From CAYFUG01 sp964346295 (GTDB lineage: Bacteria > Patescibacteriota > Minisyncoccia > Moranbacterales > DUUL01): DNA of 48,487 nt. This document shows positions 1 through 8,814 of this stretch, piece by piece. Below the pieces are notes generated by a model. It was not told where the DNA came from and did not search any database. It worked only from the letters and a program-made list of their open reading frames with translations. The number at the start of each line of letters is the position of its first letter. The stretch's first letter is position 1. A program made the translations under genes and the position numbers. The stretch lies in the NCBI GenBank assembly GCA_964346295.1, contig CAYFUG010000009.1:1-48487 (forward strand), in the 5' to 3' direction.

Positions 1-110
1 CAATTTCAATAATTAACTCAAGGAAAGTTTAAACAACGCTGGACAATCTAACAAATAATCCATGAAAAACTTAACAATCTCAAGTTAATTAACTTTTAAA
101 ACATAAAATT

Positions 111-641
111 ATGAATTTATGGCATGATTTGGAGCTGGGAGAAAAGGCTCCGGAACAATTTAATGTGATTGTAGAGATTCCCCGAGGATCTAAAAACAAG
201 TACGAGATCGACAAAAAAACCGGTTTGATTAAGCTGGACCGGGCCATGAAGAGCGCCCAGGATTATCCCTTTGATTATGGATTTGCTCCTCAGACCTATT
301 GGGAAGATGGCGATGCCTTGGATGTGGTAATTTTAACTACTTATCCTTTAAGTACGGGCATCTTAGTGCAAGTGCGCCCGGTGGCAGTAATGCGAATGAT
401 TGACGGCGGAGAAGGAGATGATAAAATCTTGGCTGTGCCGGTGGATGACCCGCGTTGGGACGAAGTTCAAGACCTAGCGGATGTTAACAAGCACACCGTA
501 AAGGAGATTCAGCACTTTTTCGAAACTTACAAAACTATCGAAAACAAGAAAGTAGAAATCAGCGGATTTGAAGGTAAGGAAGCGGCCAAGAAGGCGGTTT
601 TGAAGAGTGTTAAGTTGTATCAAGAAAAATTCAGGAAGTAA
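111..641 (+). CDS. ppa: Inorganic pyrophosphatase (family I)
   Basis: Soluble cytoplasmic enzyme that hydrolyses pyrophosphate to phosphate and so drives nucleic-acid and aminoacyl-tRNA synthesis forward. The 176-residue protein has the usual bacterial family I length. Diagnostic motifs are EIPRGSKNKYE near residue 23, the DYPFDYGF segment near 51, the acidic metal-binding signature DGDALDVV near 67 and the DDPRW segment near 112. The ATG lies after an AT-rich leader with no Shine-Dalgarno sequence, as for most core genes here. Trigger factor follows 39 nt downstream on the same strand. Identification is secure. Confidence 0.97.
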   Translation: MNLWHDLELGEKAPEQFNVIVEIPRGSKNKYEIDKKTGLIKLDRAMKSAQDYPFDYGFAPQTYWEDGDALDVVILTTYPLSTGILVQVRPVAVMRMIDGGEGDDKILAVPVDDPRWDEVQDLADVNKHTVKEIQHFFETYKTIENKKVEISGFEGKEAAKKAVLKSVKLYQEKFRK

Positions 642-680
642 ATATTCAATATCCTAAACCTTAAATCAATTTAATTTAGT

Positions 681-2108
681 ATGCCAAAAAACATTACTAG
701 TAACCAACAAAGTAAAAGTAGCTCTGACGATAAGAGCCAGTCAGCTAAATCAAAAAAGCGGGATCAAAGTAAGCAAAGCAAGCAGACTAATCAGTCAAAA
801 AAAGAAAATTTTCTTAAGAAAACCGAGCAACTTCCTAATTCTCAGCTCAAGTTGATGTTTGAGTTGCCGCAGGCTAGAGTGGAGAAATATTTAGAGCAAG
901 CTGCTCAGGATTTGTCCAAGGAGTTGAAGGTGGATGGTTTTCGGAAAGGAAAAGTCCCTCGCAAAGTAGTAGAGCAGAATGTAGGCGAAGAGCGCTTGAT
1001 GCAGGAGGCAGCCGAAGTGGCTATCCGGGAAAATTACATTAACGCGATTTTAGAAAAGAAAGTAGAGGCGGTAGGGGAGCCCAAAGTTGAGATTGCTCAA
1101 ATTGGAAAAGATAAAGATCTCGCTTTTACTGCTATAGTGGATGTGCTTCCAGAGGTAGACTTAGGGGGTAAGTGGCAAGAAGAAGCCAAAAAGATTAATC
1201 AAAAGTTCGCCAAAGAAGGTAAGATAGAAGTAAAAAAAGAAGACATTCAAAGAGAGTTGGATTTTTTGGCTAATCAGAGGGCTAAGGTTGCAACAGTGAG
1301 CCGAGTTGCTAAAAAAGGCGACCAGATTAAAGTGGATTTTGAAGTTTTTCAAGGGGGAGTGGCCTTAGAAAATGGAGCAGCCCAAGATCAAGCAGTGGTA
1401 ATCGGGGAGGGCCGCTTTATTCCTGGTTTTGAAGAGCAGTTGATTGGTCTAAAGGCGGGCGATGAGAAGGAGTTTGAGCTGGAATTTCCCAAGGAATACC
1501 ATGCTAAGCACTTGGCGGGTAAAAAGGCTACTTTTAAAGTGAGGGTGAAATTGGTCCAGGAGCGTCAGGTGCCAGAAGTTAATGAGGAATTTGCTAAGGG
1601 GATTGGGAAGTTTGAAAACCTTCAGCAGTTGAAAGATAATTTAGAAAAAGGAATTAAACAGGAGGCGCAGAATAAGCAGGCCGAGAAACAGAAGAAAGAG
1701 TTGGTCGATAAGTTGATTGAAAATGTGCAACTAGAGATTCCGCAAGTTTTGATTGATAGGGAGTTAGATCGGATGATGGCGGAGTTGGAAAATAGCTTAA
1801 CTTCTGGGGGCTTGCAAAAGGAGCAGTATTTTCAAAATCTCAATACTACCGAGGAAAAGATTAGAGAACAATGGGAGAAAAAAGAGGCTCCAGATCGAGT
1901 GAAAGCCGCTTTAATTTTGCGTCACTTGGGCAAGGAGAATCAACTGGAGCCCAAGCCAGAAGAAGTAGAGGCAGAAGTGAATAAGTTTACTCAACAGTAT
2001 CAAATGATGGGAGGCAAGGTTGATCAGTTGGATGTCACTCAGGTTTTTCAGTCTGCCAAAGGAGAATTGACTAATCGGTTGGTGTTTGAGTGGTTGATGA
2101 AATTGTGA
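681..2108 (+). CDS. tig: Trigger factor, ribosome-associated chaperone and peptidyl-prolyl isomerase
   Basis: Binds near the ribosome exit tunnel and assists folding of nascent chains. The 475 residues contain the ribosome-binding domain (about 50-190) with the signature GFRKGKVPR, an FKBP-like PPIase domain (about 200-290, including FIPGFEEQL and the FPKEYHAKHLAGK segment), and the helical C-terminal domain. An unusual extension of about 45 residues rich in Lys, Ser and Gln precedes the first domain. No later Met fits the domain start, so I keep the first ATG. There is no Shine-Dalgarno sequence. A hairpin repeat begins directly after the stop. Confidence 0.95.
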   Translation: MPKNITSNQQSKSSSDDKSQSAKSKKRDQSKQSKQTNQSKKENFLKKTEQLPNSQLKLMFELPQARVEKYLEQAAQDLSKELKVDGFRKGKVPRKVVEQNVGEERLMQEAAEVAIRENYINAILEKKVEAVGEPKVEIAQIGKDKDLAFTAIVDVLPEVDLGGKWQEEAKKINQKFAKEGKIEVKKEDIQRELDFLANQRAKVATVSRVAKKGDQIKVDFEVFQGGVALENGAAQDQAVVIGEGRFIPGFEEQLIGLKAGDEKEFELEFPKEYHAKHLAGKKATFKVRVKLVQERQVPEVNEEFAKGIGKFENLQQLKDNLEKGIKQEAQNKQAEKQKKELVDKLIENVQLEIPQVLIDRELDRMMAELENSLTSGGLQKEQYFQNLNTTEEKIREQWEKKEAPDRVKAALILRHLGKENQLEPKPEEVEAEVNKFTQQYQMMGGKVDQLDVTQVFQSAKGELTNRLVFEWLMKL

Positions 2109-2258
2109 GATTTCCATTTTTGGTGTGCTTTGGTGTCAGAAACTGCGCTTAGTGCTCACTGTACTGATCAGTACGGCCCAGTCGTCGCTAAAGCTATGGC
2201 ACGGCACAGTCAAGTGAAACCTCGCTTCTTTCTAAAATCGCACTCAAAAATGAAAGCC
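2108..2258. repeat. GTAC-core dispersed hairpin repeat, copy A
   Basis: About 150 bp starting at the tig stop codon. Its centre is a perfect 14-bp palindrome GTACTGATCAGTAC at 2161-2174. Its ends are imperfectly complementary: a TTTCCATTTTTGGTGTG-like left end pairs with CGCACTCAAAAATGAAAG at the right. Related copies lie near 20.6, 22.7, 26.7 and 36.3 kb. Confidence 0.6.
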
Positions 2259-2309
2259 CTAGGAATCATTGATTTGTTGATAATCTTTCAAATTGATTAA
2301 TGCCTAGGG
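2257..2309. repeat. Inverted repeat next to copy A
   Basis: CCCTAGG at 2257 pairs with CCTAGGG at 2303, extended inward by ATCA/TGAT. It makes a hairpin with a loop of about 25-30 nt. The rest of 2310-2776 shows no supported gene: a basic 65-residue frame there has only a GTG start and no ribosome binding site. Confidence 0.4.
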
Positions 2310-2776
2310 GTCTAGCTTGAATCAGATCCTGTTCTGTGGAATAGGACTGGAAATTTTCAGAAAGTTAGTTATACTGTGATAAGAGAGCTCTGAAGAAGTG
2401 AGAAGAAAACACAGAGATCTCGACAAGAAAGCCTTCACGGTAGAAACGCGAAAAATTGAAACCCACCTGAAACTTTTGGGAAAATTAACTTTTTCCGATA
2501 TCATTTCCAAAGGGATTCACGCGCGTTTTCTCAAGTTGAGGGCTTTTTTGTTTGGATTCAATTCAGTGCAAGCTAAGAAAAATAAGCGAGAGTAGCGGCT
2601 GAAAGGCGGTGATTTTTTTGAATCATGAGAAAAAGCAAGATCTGTTTTGCGCCTTAGTTCTTTAATTTTTTTAATCTCTTGATGCTGTTAATTTTTCGTA
2701 GCTTTCCGGTGAGGTGATTTTTTTAGTTTAATATTTAAACCTTAAAAGTACTGATGTTTTATTAAACGGATCCTTT

Positions 2777-2812
2777 AAAAAACCTGCCAGTTTTTGAAGG
2801 GCTAGCAGGTTT
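2777..2812 (-). terminator. Intrinsic terminator for the VanW gene
   Basis: An 8-bp stem AAACCTGC/GCAGGTTT is followed on the minus strand by a T-run (AAAAAA at 2777-2782 on the plus strand). It lies 56 nt past the stop of the minus-strand VanW gene. Confidence 0.75.
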
Positions 2813-2867
2813 AAGTATTTAAGCGGAAGAGAGTTGGTTTTAAAAGCGGCTCTCTTTGGTTTTCTCT

Positions 2868-4166
2868 TTAATGGTAATTGGCGGGGTTATCGTAGTAGCT
2901 TCTGAATTCATCTTTGCGAATCTCTCTCCCTTGAGGATCTTTAACTACTTGATAAAGCACGGTATTCATGCGTCCATCCTCAGTACGCTTAGTGACTCGA
3001 GGTCCGACTAGCTCTACTTGGCGACCATCGGGAGTGCCGTAAAACTCAAAATATAATTTATAATCTTCTCGGTGAGCCTGGATTAAGACATGGCGAGAGG
3101 TGTTGTTAATGAACTTGAGGTCGGGACTAGGAATATAAATAGTAGCGTCGGTTCCTTGGGGAGAGTAATATTGAACTGGATAAGCGTGATTTCTCCTTTC
3201 AGAGATTTTAAAGCCGGCGTTGAGAGCGGCTCGAAAGACAGTAGTGGAAACTTGGCAAACGCCTCCGCCGAACTCCTTAATAGTTTCATTTTTCTTGATG
3301 ACCAGTTCTTCTTTGTAACCGGTACTGGCGTCGACCGGACCTAAATTCTCCACAAAGGAGAACTCTTCTCCGGGGGCTATTACTAGGCCATGAAATTTAC
3401 TAGTAGCGACTTCGATGTTGTGAACTCGATTCTTAGGAGAGCCAACGAAATTGGATTCTCCTTGGGCGATTAATCCTTCAATTCCTAAATTATCTAGATT
3501 TCCTTCTGAGGCGACGGGTTCTATATATTTAACAACTAAGGCAATTTGATAGGCTTCTTCTTGACCGATCTTTTGGATAGACTGAGAAATTTTTTTAATT
3601 GATTGGTCGATGTCAAGACGATAACCGGCGGTACCTTTTTCGATGATGGCTAAATTCCCCTGATTATCAATTTCTAGGCGGCTATTGACGGGTGCTTTTT
3701 TGAAGAGGCCGCTAGTTTCTTGGAGAAAGTGGGCGATTTTGGTTTTATCAATAAAAAGAAAAGCAGCTTTTTGAACTTGGGATTTTCGGAAAAGAGGGGA
3801 GGTTAATTCACAACTAAGACCAGTTCGAGAGTCTTCCAGGCAAAATGCTATATTCTCTATTTCACTGGTTTGGTGAGGATTTTTGAAGAGGATGGTTTTG
3901 GTGTCGGTAAAGTCTCGAGCGTGAAAAGTTAACCTCTCCTTTTCAAAAACCAGGTCATAAGGAGTGAGGAGAAGTTTTTGAAGTTGGGGATTGGGAAATA
4001 GCCCCAGATTTTCTCCTTGGGAGTCAGGAGGGGAAAGAGTTGAGCCTACAAAAGGGGAGTTGTCTTGGGCAGAAGCAGGTAGAAAGAAAAATAAAAAGTT
4101 GATTGCAAGAGTTGACAACAAAAAAAAGCTCCTCCATAGAGAGGTGTTAAAAGAAAAAGCTTGCAT
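2868..4166 (-). CDS. VanW family secreted protein
   Basis: 432 residues with an N-terminal signal peptide (hydrophobic stretch ending at PASAQ). A middle region resembles the peptidoglycan-binding type 4 domain often found before VanW. The VanW domain is recognised from SFVENLGPVDAS, the signature GGGVCQVSTTVFRAAL and ERRNHAYPVQYY. VanW proteins occur in vancomycin-resistance clusters and widely in Patescibacteria; their activity is not established, though a cell-envelope role is likely. I prefer ATG 4166 over the TTG one codon upstream. No Shine-Dalgarno sequence. A small membrane-protein gene lies upstream in the same direction and a terminator lies downstream. Confidence 0.9.
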   Translation of the reverse strand: MQAFSFNTSLWRSFFLLSTLAINFLFFFLPASAQDNSPFVGSTLSPPDSQGENLGLFPNPQLQKLLLTPYDLVFEKERLTFHARDFTDTKTILFKNPHQTSEIENIAFCLEDSRTGLSCELTSPLFRKSQVQKAAFLFIDKTKIAHFLQETSGLFKKAPVNSRLEIDNQGNLAIIEKGTAGYRLDIDQSIKKISQSIQKIGQEEAYQIALVVKYIEPVASEGNLDNLGIEGLIAQGESNFVGSPKNRVHNIEVATSKFHGLVIAPGEEFSFVENLGPVDASTGYKEELVIKKNETIKEFGGGVCQVSTTVFRAALNAGFKISERRNHAYPVQYYSPQGTDATIYIPSPDLKFINNTSRHVLIQAHREDYKLYFEFYGTPDGRQVELVGPRVTKRTEDGRMNTVLYQVVKDPQGREIRKDEFRSYYDNPANYH

Positions 4167-4320
4167 CAAAGATTTGAATGAATTTTTAATTAGGGCTTAC
4201 CTCTTTGGCAAATAATTTTGCTTAAGAAAATTCTTTCAGAGAAGTAAGGTCTAAAAAGATGATTAGAGATAGTGTGTTAGTTTTTGCTGACTGTTTTTAT
4301 AGAATTATAGGAAATATTGA

Positions 4321-4503
4321 CTATTTTTTGTTTTTGTTGAATTCATCGGCAGAAGCGGGGGTGGCTAGACTTTTTCCTATAAGGTATTGGTTGGTGTTGA
4401 AGTTGATTAAGATGAGTAGGCCTCCCAAGAGAAAAACTAGCACAAATAAGGCAAATAAGGATTCTCTGGTTTCCTCAGAGCCAGAAGACTGAAATCGAGA
4501 CAT
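4321..4503 (-). CDS. Small single-pass membrane protein, hypothetical
   Basis: 60 residues: a hydrophilic Ser/Glu-rich N-terminus, one strong transmembrane segment at about 17-36 (LFALFVLVFLLGGLLILI) and a polar C-terminal tail. It reads in the same direction as the VanW gene, which starts 154 nt further on, so the two may share a transcript. A plus-strand frame covers the same bases but is less protein-like and has no ribosome binding site. No family recognised. Confidence 0.5.
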   Translation of the reverse strand: MSRFQSSGSEETRESLFALFVLVFLLGGLLILINFNTNQYLIGKSLATPASADEFNKNKK

Positions 4504-4718
4504 GATTCAAGTGAATTTACGGAGGTTATTAGTTATATAAAACAACCGGCAGCTGAGAATCTGCTTAGGAAGTTTAATAAGGATACTTAATTTAGTTTAT
4601 AATATTTTACAAAATAAAGCAAAGGCTTGGAATAAACAAGAGACTAAAGGATGGTAGGAGTTAAAAACAGTGACTTGGCTGGCGGATTTGTAGATATCTA
4701 AGTGCTTTTTAAAATACT

Positions 4719-4747
4719 TTGTAGTTTGAGGAGGAATGTGTTAAGAT
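4719..4747 (+). promoter_or_regulatory. Candidate sigma-70 promoter for the HD-GYP gene
   Basis: TTGTAG, 17-nt spacer, TAAGAT, 103 nt before the GTG start at 4850. The rest of the 346-nt gene-free stretch 4504-4849 shows no other feature I can support. Confidence 0.4.
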
Positions 4748-4849
4748 GAAATCAGTATTTTTTATAAGGAGGATCATACAGAACAACAGAATATAAAAAA
4801 ACTAAAACTAAAGGGCCCAACGAGGCCTGAAGGAGCATAGGAGGCGGAA

Positions 4850-5620
4850 GTGCAAGAAAATATTGAGAGGGATCTAGGGAGAATTTTCAAAAAAATTCAC
4901 CCTGGGATTGACGAGAGAGTGATTGACCTCACTGTCAATCACTCGGTGAATATGGCCGCTTTGGCAGTAAGATTTGTCGAGAAGCTTTCTTTGGGAGAGG
5001 ATGAGCTAGGGAGGATCATTCTACTCGCCTTGATCCACGACCTGGGAAAGGTTTATGTGCCGGCAGATTTGATAATGGCAAAGCGAAATTTTACTACTAA
5101 AGAGTATCGACTGGTAAAATTTCACCCGCTATGGACAGGAAGAATTGCCGGAGAGTATTTCCCAGATTTAGAAAGAGAGATCTGGGAGGCAGCCGCCAAT
5201 CATCATGAAAGACGGGATGGAAGTGGGTACCCTCGTGGAGTGGGAGGAGAGGAACTCTCTTCGCTCGACCTAGCGGGGATAGTTCTGGATGTTTTGGAGG
5301 CGATTACCAATAATCGGAGGAGTTTTTATCGGCTGCGACCTGTTCCTCCGGAGGAAATCAGGCAGATTTTCCGGAGTGAGAGATTTTATTCACAGGAGGC
5401 GGAAGTGGTCTTGGAAATGTTCAATGAGGGGGTAGAAGGCTTGATTGAGGACGCACTTAGATTGAGAAGTGCCTTAATCGGGAGGGCCTTGGAAGAGCTG
5501 AATGCTTCTCTAGAGAGATCTGGGAAGTTGGAATCGCAGCGAAGTCCTCGTTCTTTTTTTCGCTTTCTCTGGCCAACTTGCTCCCCCCCAATCTCAGGGA
5601 TGAGAGGTGTTCCAAACTAA
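4850..5620 (+). CDS. HD-GYP-type phosphohydrolase domain protein
   Basis: 256 residues. The HD motif is in ALIHDLGKVYVP near residue 62, followed by a conserved FHPLWTGRI segment and the GYP motif NHHERRDGSGYPRG near 122. The typical DVFDA metal segment reads LDVLEAIT, so the first Asp is kept while the second is Glu. HD-GYP proteins usually hydrolyse cyclic di-GMP or related dinucleotides; substrate and activity here are inference. No receiver or sensor domain is present. GTG start with a strong AGGAGG Shine-Dalgarno five nucleotides upstream, unlike the core genes. The C-terminal 35 residues are unrelated to the domain. Confidence 0.85.
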   Translation: MQENIERDLGRIFKKIHPGIDERVIDLTVNHSVNMAALAVRFVEKLSLGEDELGRIILLALIHDLGKVYVPADLIMAKRNFTTKEYRLVKFHPLWTGRIAGEYFPDLEREIWEAAANHHERRDGSGYPRGVGGEELSSLDLAGIVLDVLEAITNNRRSFYRLRPVPPEEIRQIFRSERFYSQEAEVVLEMFNEGVEGLIEDALRLRSALIGRALEELNASLERSGKLESQRSPRSFFRFLWPTCSPPISGMRGVPN

Positions 5621-5621
5621 A

Positions 5622-5662
5622 AATCCGGGGCTGCTGGAAAGACAGTGCCCCGGATTTTTTTA
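5622..5662 (+). terminator. Strong intrinsic terminator after the HD-GYP gene
   Basis: Long GC-rich stem AATCCGGGGC/GCCCCGGATT extended by CTG/CAG around a short loop, then seven T residues, starting right after the stop codon. Confidence 0.92.
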
Positions 5663-5694
5663 TTGAAATAGATAGAAATCCTTTAAGGAGGACT

Positions 5695-5722
5695 TTGCTT
5701 TTCAGTGAAAATGCGCTATAGT
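5695..5722 (+). promoter_or_regulatory. Candidate sigma-70 promoter
   Basis: TTGCTT, 16-nt spacer, TATAGT, just past a strong terminator and about 80 nt before the hydrolase start. Confidence 0.5.
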
Positions 5723-5800
5723 TTTTGGTAGATTATTTGGTTTGCGTTAGACTTTTTAAATGGAAAATGTGGCAGTCTAGTTTTAAGGTGTTTAAAATAA

Positions 5801-6322
5801 ATGCGGTTTGTTTTTGTACCCGGAATTGTATCTCCGGTTTTTTATCAAAATGGTTGGAAGAGGGACTTGGAAAGGATTTTTCCCGAGGAAAGGGTTGTTT
5901 TTGAACAAGCCTTTTATTTGCATTTTCAATATTCTAAAATAGAAGAGATAATTGAGCGGGGTCGCGAGATGTTGGAAGATAATCTTCCTACTACTATTTT
6001 AGCTCATTCTTTTGGAGGTATTTTGGCTAAATTGATGCTGAAGAGAGCTAAGCAGCATCAAGTCAAGAAATTAGTTACCATGGCCTCACCTCACCAAATG
6101 GAAGCATTTGGTTTGAAAAATTTTAAGAATCATTTTGAGGTGCCCCAGGAGCCTGCTGGGATAGAGTTGGTAACCTTTGGGGGGCACTTGGATCCGATTG
6201 TACCTTGTGCATTAAGTCGTACTGCGCATTCTCGTCATCAAGATTTCTGGTGCGGGCATGCTGCTTTTTTGCATCTGCCCAAAATTCGGAGGAAGGTTTT
6301 GAAGGAAGCGGGAATTTGCTAG
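5801..6322 (+). CDS. Small alpha/beta hydrolase (lipase/esterase-like)
   Basis: 173 residues. An oxyanion-type N-terminus RFVFVPGIVSP is followed by the nucleophile elbow AHSFGG near residue 67-72, where Ala replaces the first Gly of GxSxG. A likely acid is Asp in GGHLDPIVP near 129, and the C-terminal His lies in CGHAAFLHLP near 153. It is shorter than a typical hydrolase and seems to lack a full cap domain. Substrate unknown; RBBP9-like or PGAP1-like esterases are the nearest groups by pattern. Cytoplasmic. Only a weak AAGGTG lies upstream of the ATG. A small unknown gene follows 34 nt downstream. Confidence 0.75.
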   Translation: MRFVFVPGIVSPVFYQNGWKRDLERIFPEERVVFEQAFYLHFQYSKIEEIIERGREMLEDNLPTTILAHSFGGILAKLMLKRAKQHQVKKLVTMASPHQMEAFGLKNFKNHFEVPQEPAGIELVTFGGHLDPIVPCALSRTAHSRHQDFWCGHAAFLHLPKIRRKVLKEAGIC

Positions 6323-6356
6323 CGATTCAGTAAGTTAAATTAATTTGAATAAGTGT

Positions 6357-6563
6357 ATGTCTAGAGTAGAAAGTTTAAAAAAGAAAGCCGAGGAGCTATA
6401 TCAGTCTAGAAATCCTAATCGAGCTGATTGGGCGATTATTTATTTGCAAAGCATGTTTTTGAGGTGGCTGATAAAGCCAGAGAGGAGATTCGGGGGGGTA
6501 AGAGCTAAGATCAAATTTCAACGAGTTACGAAAGGAGGAAAAGGGGGTTTAAGAGTAAAGTAG
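6357..6563 (+). CDS. Hypothetical basic protein, 68 aa
   Basis: An N-terminal amphipathic helix (about 1-35) has a Trp-containing segment ADWAIIYLQSMFLRWL, followed by a Gly/Lys/Arg-rich tail. I place the start at ATG 6357 because the frame otherwise opens only with TTG at 6345. It sits between the hydrolase and glyA on the same strand. No family recognised. Confidence 0.5.
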   Translation: MSRVESLKKKAEELYQSRNPNRADWAIIYLQSMFLRWLIKPERRFGGVRAKIKFQRVTKGGKGGLRVK

Positions 6564-6601
6564 ACTTAAAGTATTTAAAATTAAATTTTAAAATTAACAC
6601 T

Positions 6602-7909
6602 ATGAATTCCAGGGAAAATCATCAGCAGTTAGAAGAGAATGACCCAGAAGTTTATTCGGCGATTCAAGGAGAAGAAGAGCGGGAAAAGAAGGGTGTCGAG
6701 TTGATTCCTTCTGAAACCTACACTTATCCGGAGGTGTTTGCGGCTCTGGGAAGTGTTTTAACTAACAAATATGCGGAAGGATATCCGGGTCGACGCTATT
6801 ACGGAGGCCAGGAATTTACTGATCAGGTAGAAACCTTAGCGATTGAGCGAGCCAGGGAGCTTTTTCGGTGCGATCACGCCAATGTTCAACCACTCTCTGG
6901 GTCACCAATGAACCAGGCGGTTTACTTAGCTTTTTGCAAGCCTGGTGATACAATTTTAGGAATGGAGCTTTCTCACGGGGGGCACCTAACACATGGAGCG
7001 CCGGTTTCTCATATGGGCAAAATCTTTAATTTTGTTCGCTACAAAACTAATCCGGACAAGGAGGGTAAGATTGACTTTGAAGAGCTCATGAAGGTGGCTA
7101 AAGAAACTAAACCCAAGATTATTCTTTGCGGCTACACTTCTTATCCGCGGGATTATGATTATGCCGATTTCAAGCGAGTAGCGGATGAAGTGGGGGCGAT
7201 TACAATGGCAGATGTTTCTCATATCGGAGGCTTGATAGCGGCGGGAGCAATGCGTAACCCTTTCGATTATGGCTTTGATATTATAACTACCACCACTCAT
7301 AAAACTTTGCGGGGTCCGCGAGCGGGAATGATTCTTTCTCAGGGCAAGGTGGGTAATCCTTTGCGAGAAGTGGAGATGACTAAGGAAAATATTCCTACAA
7401 TTCTTGATCGTTCTGTATTTCCCGGCCTCCAAGGTGGCCCTCACATGAACACTATTGCGGCAGTGGCGGTAGCATTAAAAAAGGCTCAAACGGATGAATT
7501 TAAGCAATACGCGCAGCAAGTGTTGGCTAATTCCAAGCAGTTAGCGGAGACTTTGATGAAAGGAGGAGGGAAATTAGTAACAGGAGGAACTGATAATCAT
7601 ATGATGGTAGTTAACACAGTAGAGAGCTTTGCGATCGATGGAAAAGTAGCGGAGCAAACTCTGGAGAAAATCTCTCTCACGGTTAACAAATCAGTGGTAC
7701 CGGATGATCCTAATCCGCCTTTTACGCCTAGTGGGATTCGCCTAGGAACACCTTGCGCTACTATTCGGGGAATGAAAGAGTCTGAAATGGAGAAAATCGG
7801 AGATTGGATTTTGGATGCTCTTAAGAATCATACTAACCCAGTTAAACTGGAAGAAATTAAGGGTAAAGTGGAGTCATTTTGTCGTAGTTACTCTGTTCCG
7901 GGACTGTAG
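6602..7909 (+). CDS. glyA: Serine hydroxymethyltransferase
   Basis: PLP enzyme that interconverts serine plus tetrahydrofolate with glycine plus 5,10-methylene-tetrahydrofolate, supplying one-carbon units. 435 residues, normal for the family. Clear landmarks are IPSETYTYPEVFAALGS near the N-terminus, NKYAEGYPGRRYYGG, HGGHLTHG, the DVSHIGGLIAAG segment and the PLP-lysine motif TTTTHKTLRGPRAG near residue 232. The C-terminal RLGTPCATIRGM is also typical (most homologues have T/S-R-G there). The ATG follows an AT-rich leader without a Shine-Dalgarno. The product also supplies one-carbon units to the formyl-tRNA pathway (fmt is in this window). Confidence 0.97.
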   Translation: MNSRENHQQLEENDPEVYSAIQGEEEREKKGVELIPSETYTYPEVFAALGSVLTNKYAEGYPGRRYYGGQEFTDQVETLAIERARELFRCDHANVQPLSGSPMNQAVYLAFCKPGDTILGMELSHGGHLTHGAPVSHMGKIFNFVRYKTNPDKEGKIDFEELMKVAKETKPKIILCGYTSYPRDYDYADFKRVADEVGAITMADVSHIGGLIAAGAMRNPFDYGFDIITTTTHKTLRGPRAGMILSQGKVGNPLREVEMTKENIPTILDRSVFPGLQGGPHMNTIAAVAVALKKAQTDEFKQYAQQVLANSKQLAETLMKGGGKLVTGGTDNHMMVVNTVESFAIDGKVAEQTLEKISLTVNKSVVPDDPNPPFTPSGIRLGTPCATIRGMKESEMEKIGDWILDALKNHTNPVKLEEIKGKVESFCRSYSVPGL

Positions 7910-7932
7910 TCTGCCCGGACTTTGGTTTTTAG
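7896..7932 (+). terminator. Weak intrinsic terminator overlapping the glyA stop
   Basis: TCCGGG/CCCGGA stem with an inner ACT/AGT pairing, then ACTTTGGTTTTT. The stem includes the stop codon, so it may be only partly active during translation. Confidence 0.5.
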
Positions 7933-8022
7933 TAATAATAAATATCAAATCTTAATTTATTCCCAGGGGTTAGTTTTTGCAATTTTTATAAGAAATAACA
8001 CTAATCAATTAACATTAATTTT

Positions 8023-8265
8023 ATGTCCAAAAAAGACGATCAAGAAAAAGTTACAGAACCGGATATTTCCGTCGATTCTAATATTTTAGAGATAATCCAA
8101 ACTTACCCGGCATCAGTAGAGGTTTTCATGAAGCACGGTTTGCCTTGTGTGGGTTGTGCGGCGGCTCGTTTTGAGTCGATTTCGGACATTTCGGCAGAAT
8201 TTGGAGTTGATGGGGAGGAATTGGTGGCGGAGATTAAGTCCAAAGTTGAGGATAAATCTAAGTAG
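8023..8265 (+). CDS. DUF1858 domain-containing protein
   Basis: 80 residues. The C-terminal 60 match the DUF1858 fold (also the N-terminal domain of ScdA/RIC-type proteins): DSNILEIIQTYPASVEVFMKHG followed by GLPCVGCAAAR with a CxxC pair near residue 46. These proteins are often annotated as hybrid-cluster-associated disulfide redox proteins and fit an anaerobic lifestyle. The redox or metal role is inferred from the cysteines. The ATG follows an AT-rich leader. The Nudix gene starts 8 nt after the stop, so the two are probably co-transcribed. Confidence 0.85.
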   Translation: MSKKDDQEKVTEPDISVDSNILEIIQTYPASVEVFMKHGLPCVGCAAARFESISDISAEFGVDGEELVAEIKSKVEDKSK

Positions 8266-8273
8266 AGACTGCT

Positions 8274-8777
8274 ATGAAATTACTAAAAGAAATCAAGGAC
8301 AAAGAATTGCCCAAAGACCAGGGCAATTTGAGGATTAGGGAGTCATCGAGAGCAGTTCTTTTTGATGAAAAGGGACTAGTGCCTTTGCTTTGGGTTTCTA
8401 AGCAGAATTATCACAAGCTGCCAGGAGGCGGGATTAAGGAAGAGGAAGATCAAATTACAGCCTTAAAAAGGGAGTGTTTAGAGGAGGTAGGTTGTAAGAT
8501 TGAAATCACTGGTGAAGTAGGGAGGATCGAAGAATTCCGGGAGAAATTGAGCTTAAAGCAAACCTCTTTTTGTTATTTAGGCAAGGTGATTGCTAAGGGC
8601 GCGCCCACTTTTACTGATAAAGAGCTTAGATTAGGCTTTAAAGTCGTCTGGGCGAGCCTAGAAGAAGCGATTTCAATGATTAAAAAAGACAAGCCAGAGG
8701 GCTATGAAGGCGCACTTTTTATTCAAGAGAGAGACCTGGCTTTTCTTGAGGAGGTCAAATCCCTTAATGAAAAATGA
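8274..8777 (+). CDS. NUDIX hydrolase
   Basis: 167 residues. The Nudix box begins LPGGGIKEEED near residue 48 and continues with RECLEEVG, giving the catalytic REXXEE core that binds divalent metal. Such enzymes hydrolyse nucleoside diphosphates linked to another moiety; the substrate cannot be told from sequence, but house-cleaning of nucleotides is likely. The gene follows the DUF1858 protein by 8 nt and precedes murJ by 37 nt, so the three may form one transcription unit. The start ATG has no Shine-Dalgarno. Confidence 0.9.
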   Translation: MKLLKEIKDKELPKDQGNLRIRESSRAVLFDEKGLVPLLWVSKQNYHKLPGGGIKEEEDQITALKRECLEEVGCKIEITGEVGRIEEFREKLSLKQTSFCYLGKVIAKGAPTFTDKELRLGFKVVWASLEEAISMIKKDKPEGYEGALFIQERDLAFLEEVKSLNEK

Positions 8778-8814
8778 AGATGAGATAGTAAGTTCTTAGA
8801 AAGGACTAATTTTC

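Noticed and set aside
2398..2595. Open frame for a basic 65-residue protein
   Set aside because: GTG start without ribosome binding site, an opposing frame over part of it, and no recognisable domain.
4735..4800. Leader peptide before the HD-GYP gene
   Set aside because: The 16-codon frame has a poorly spaced Shine-Dalgarno and its ATG overlaps the better-supported -10 box.
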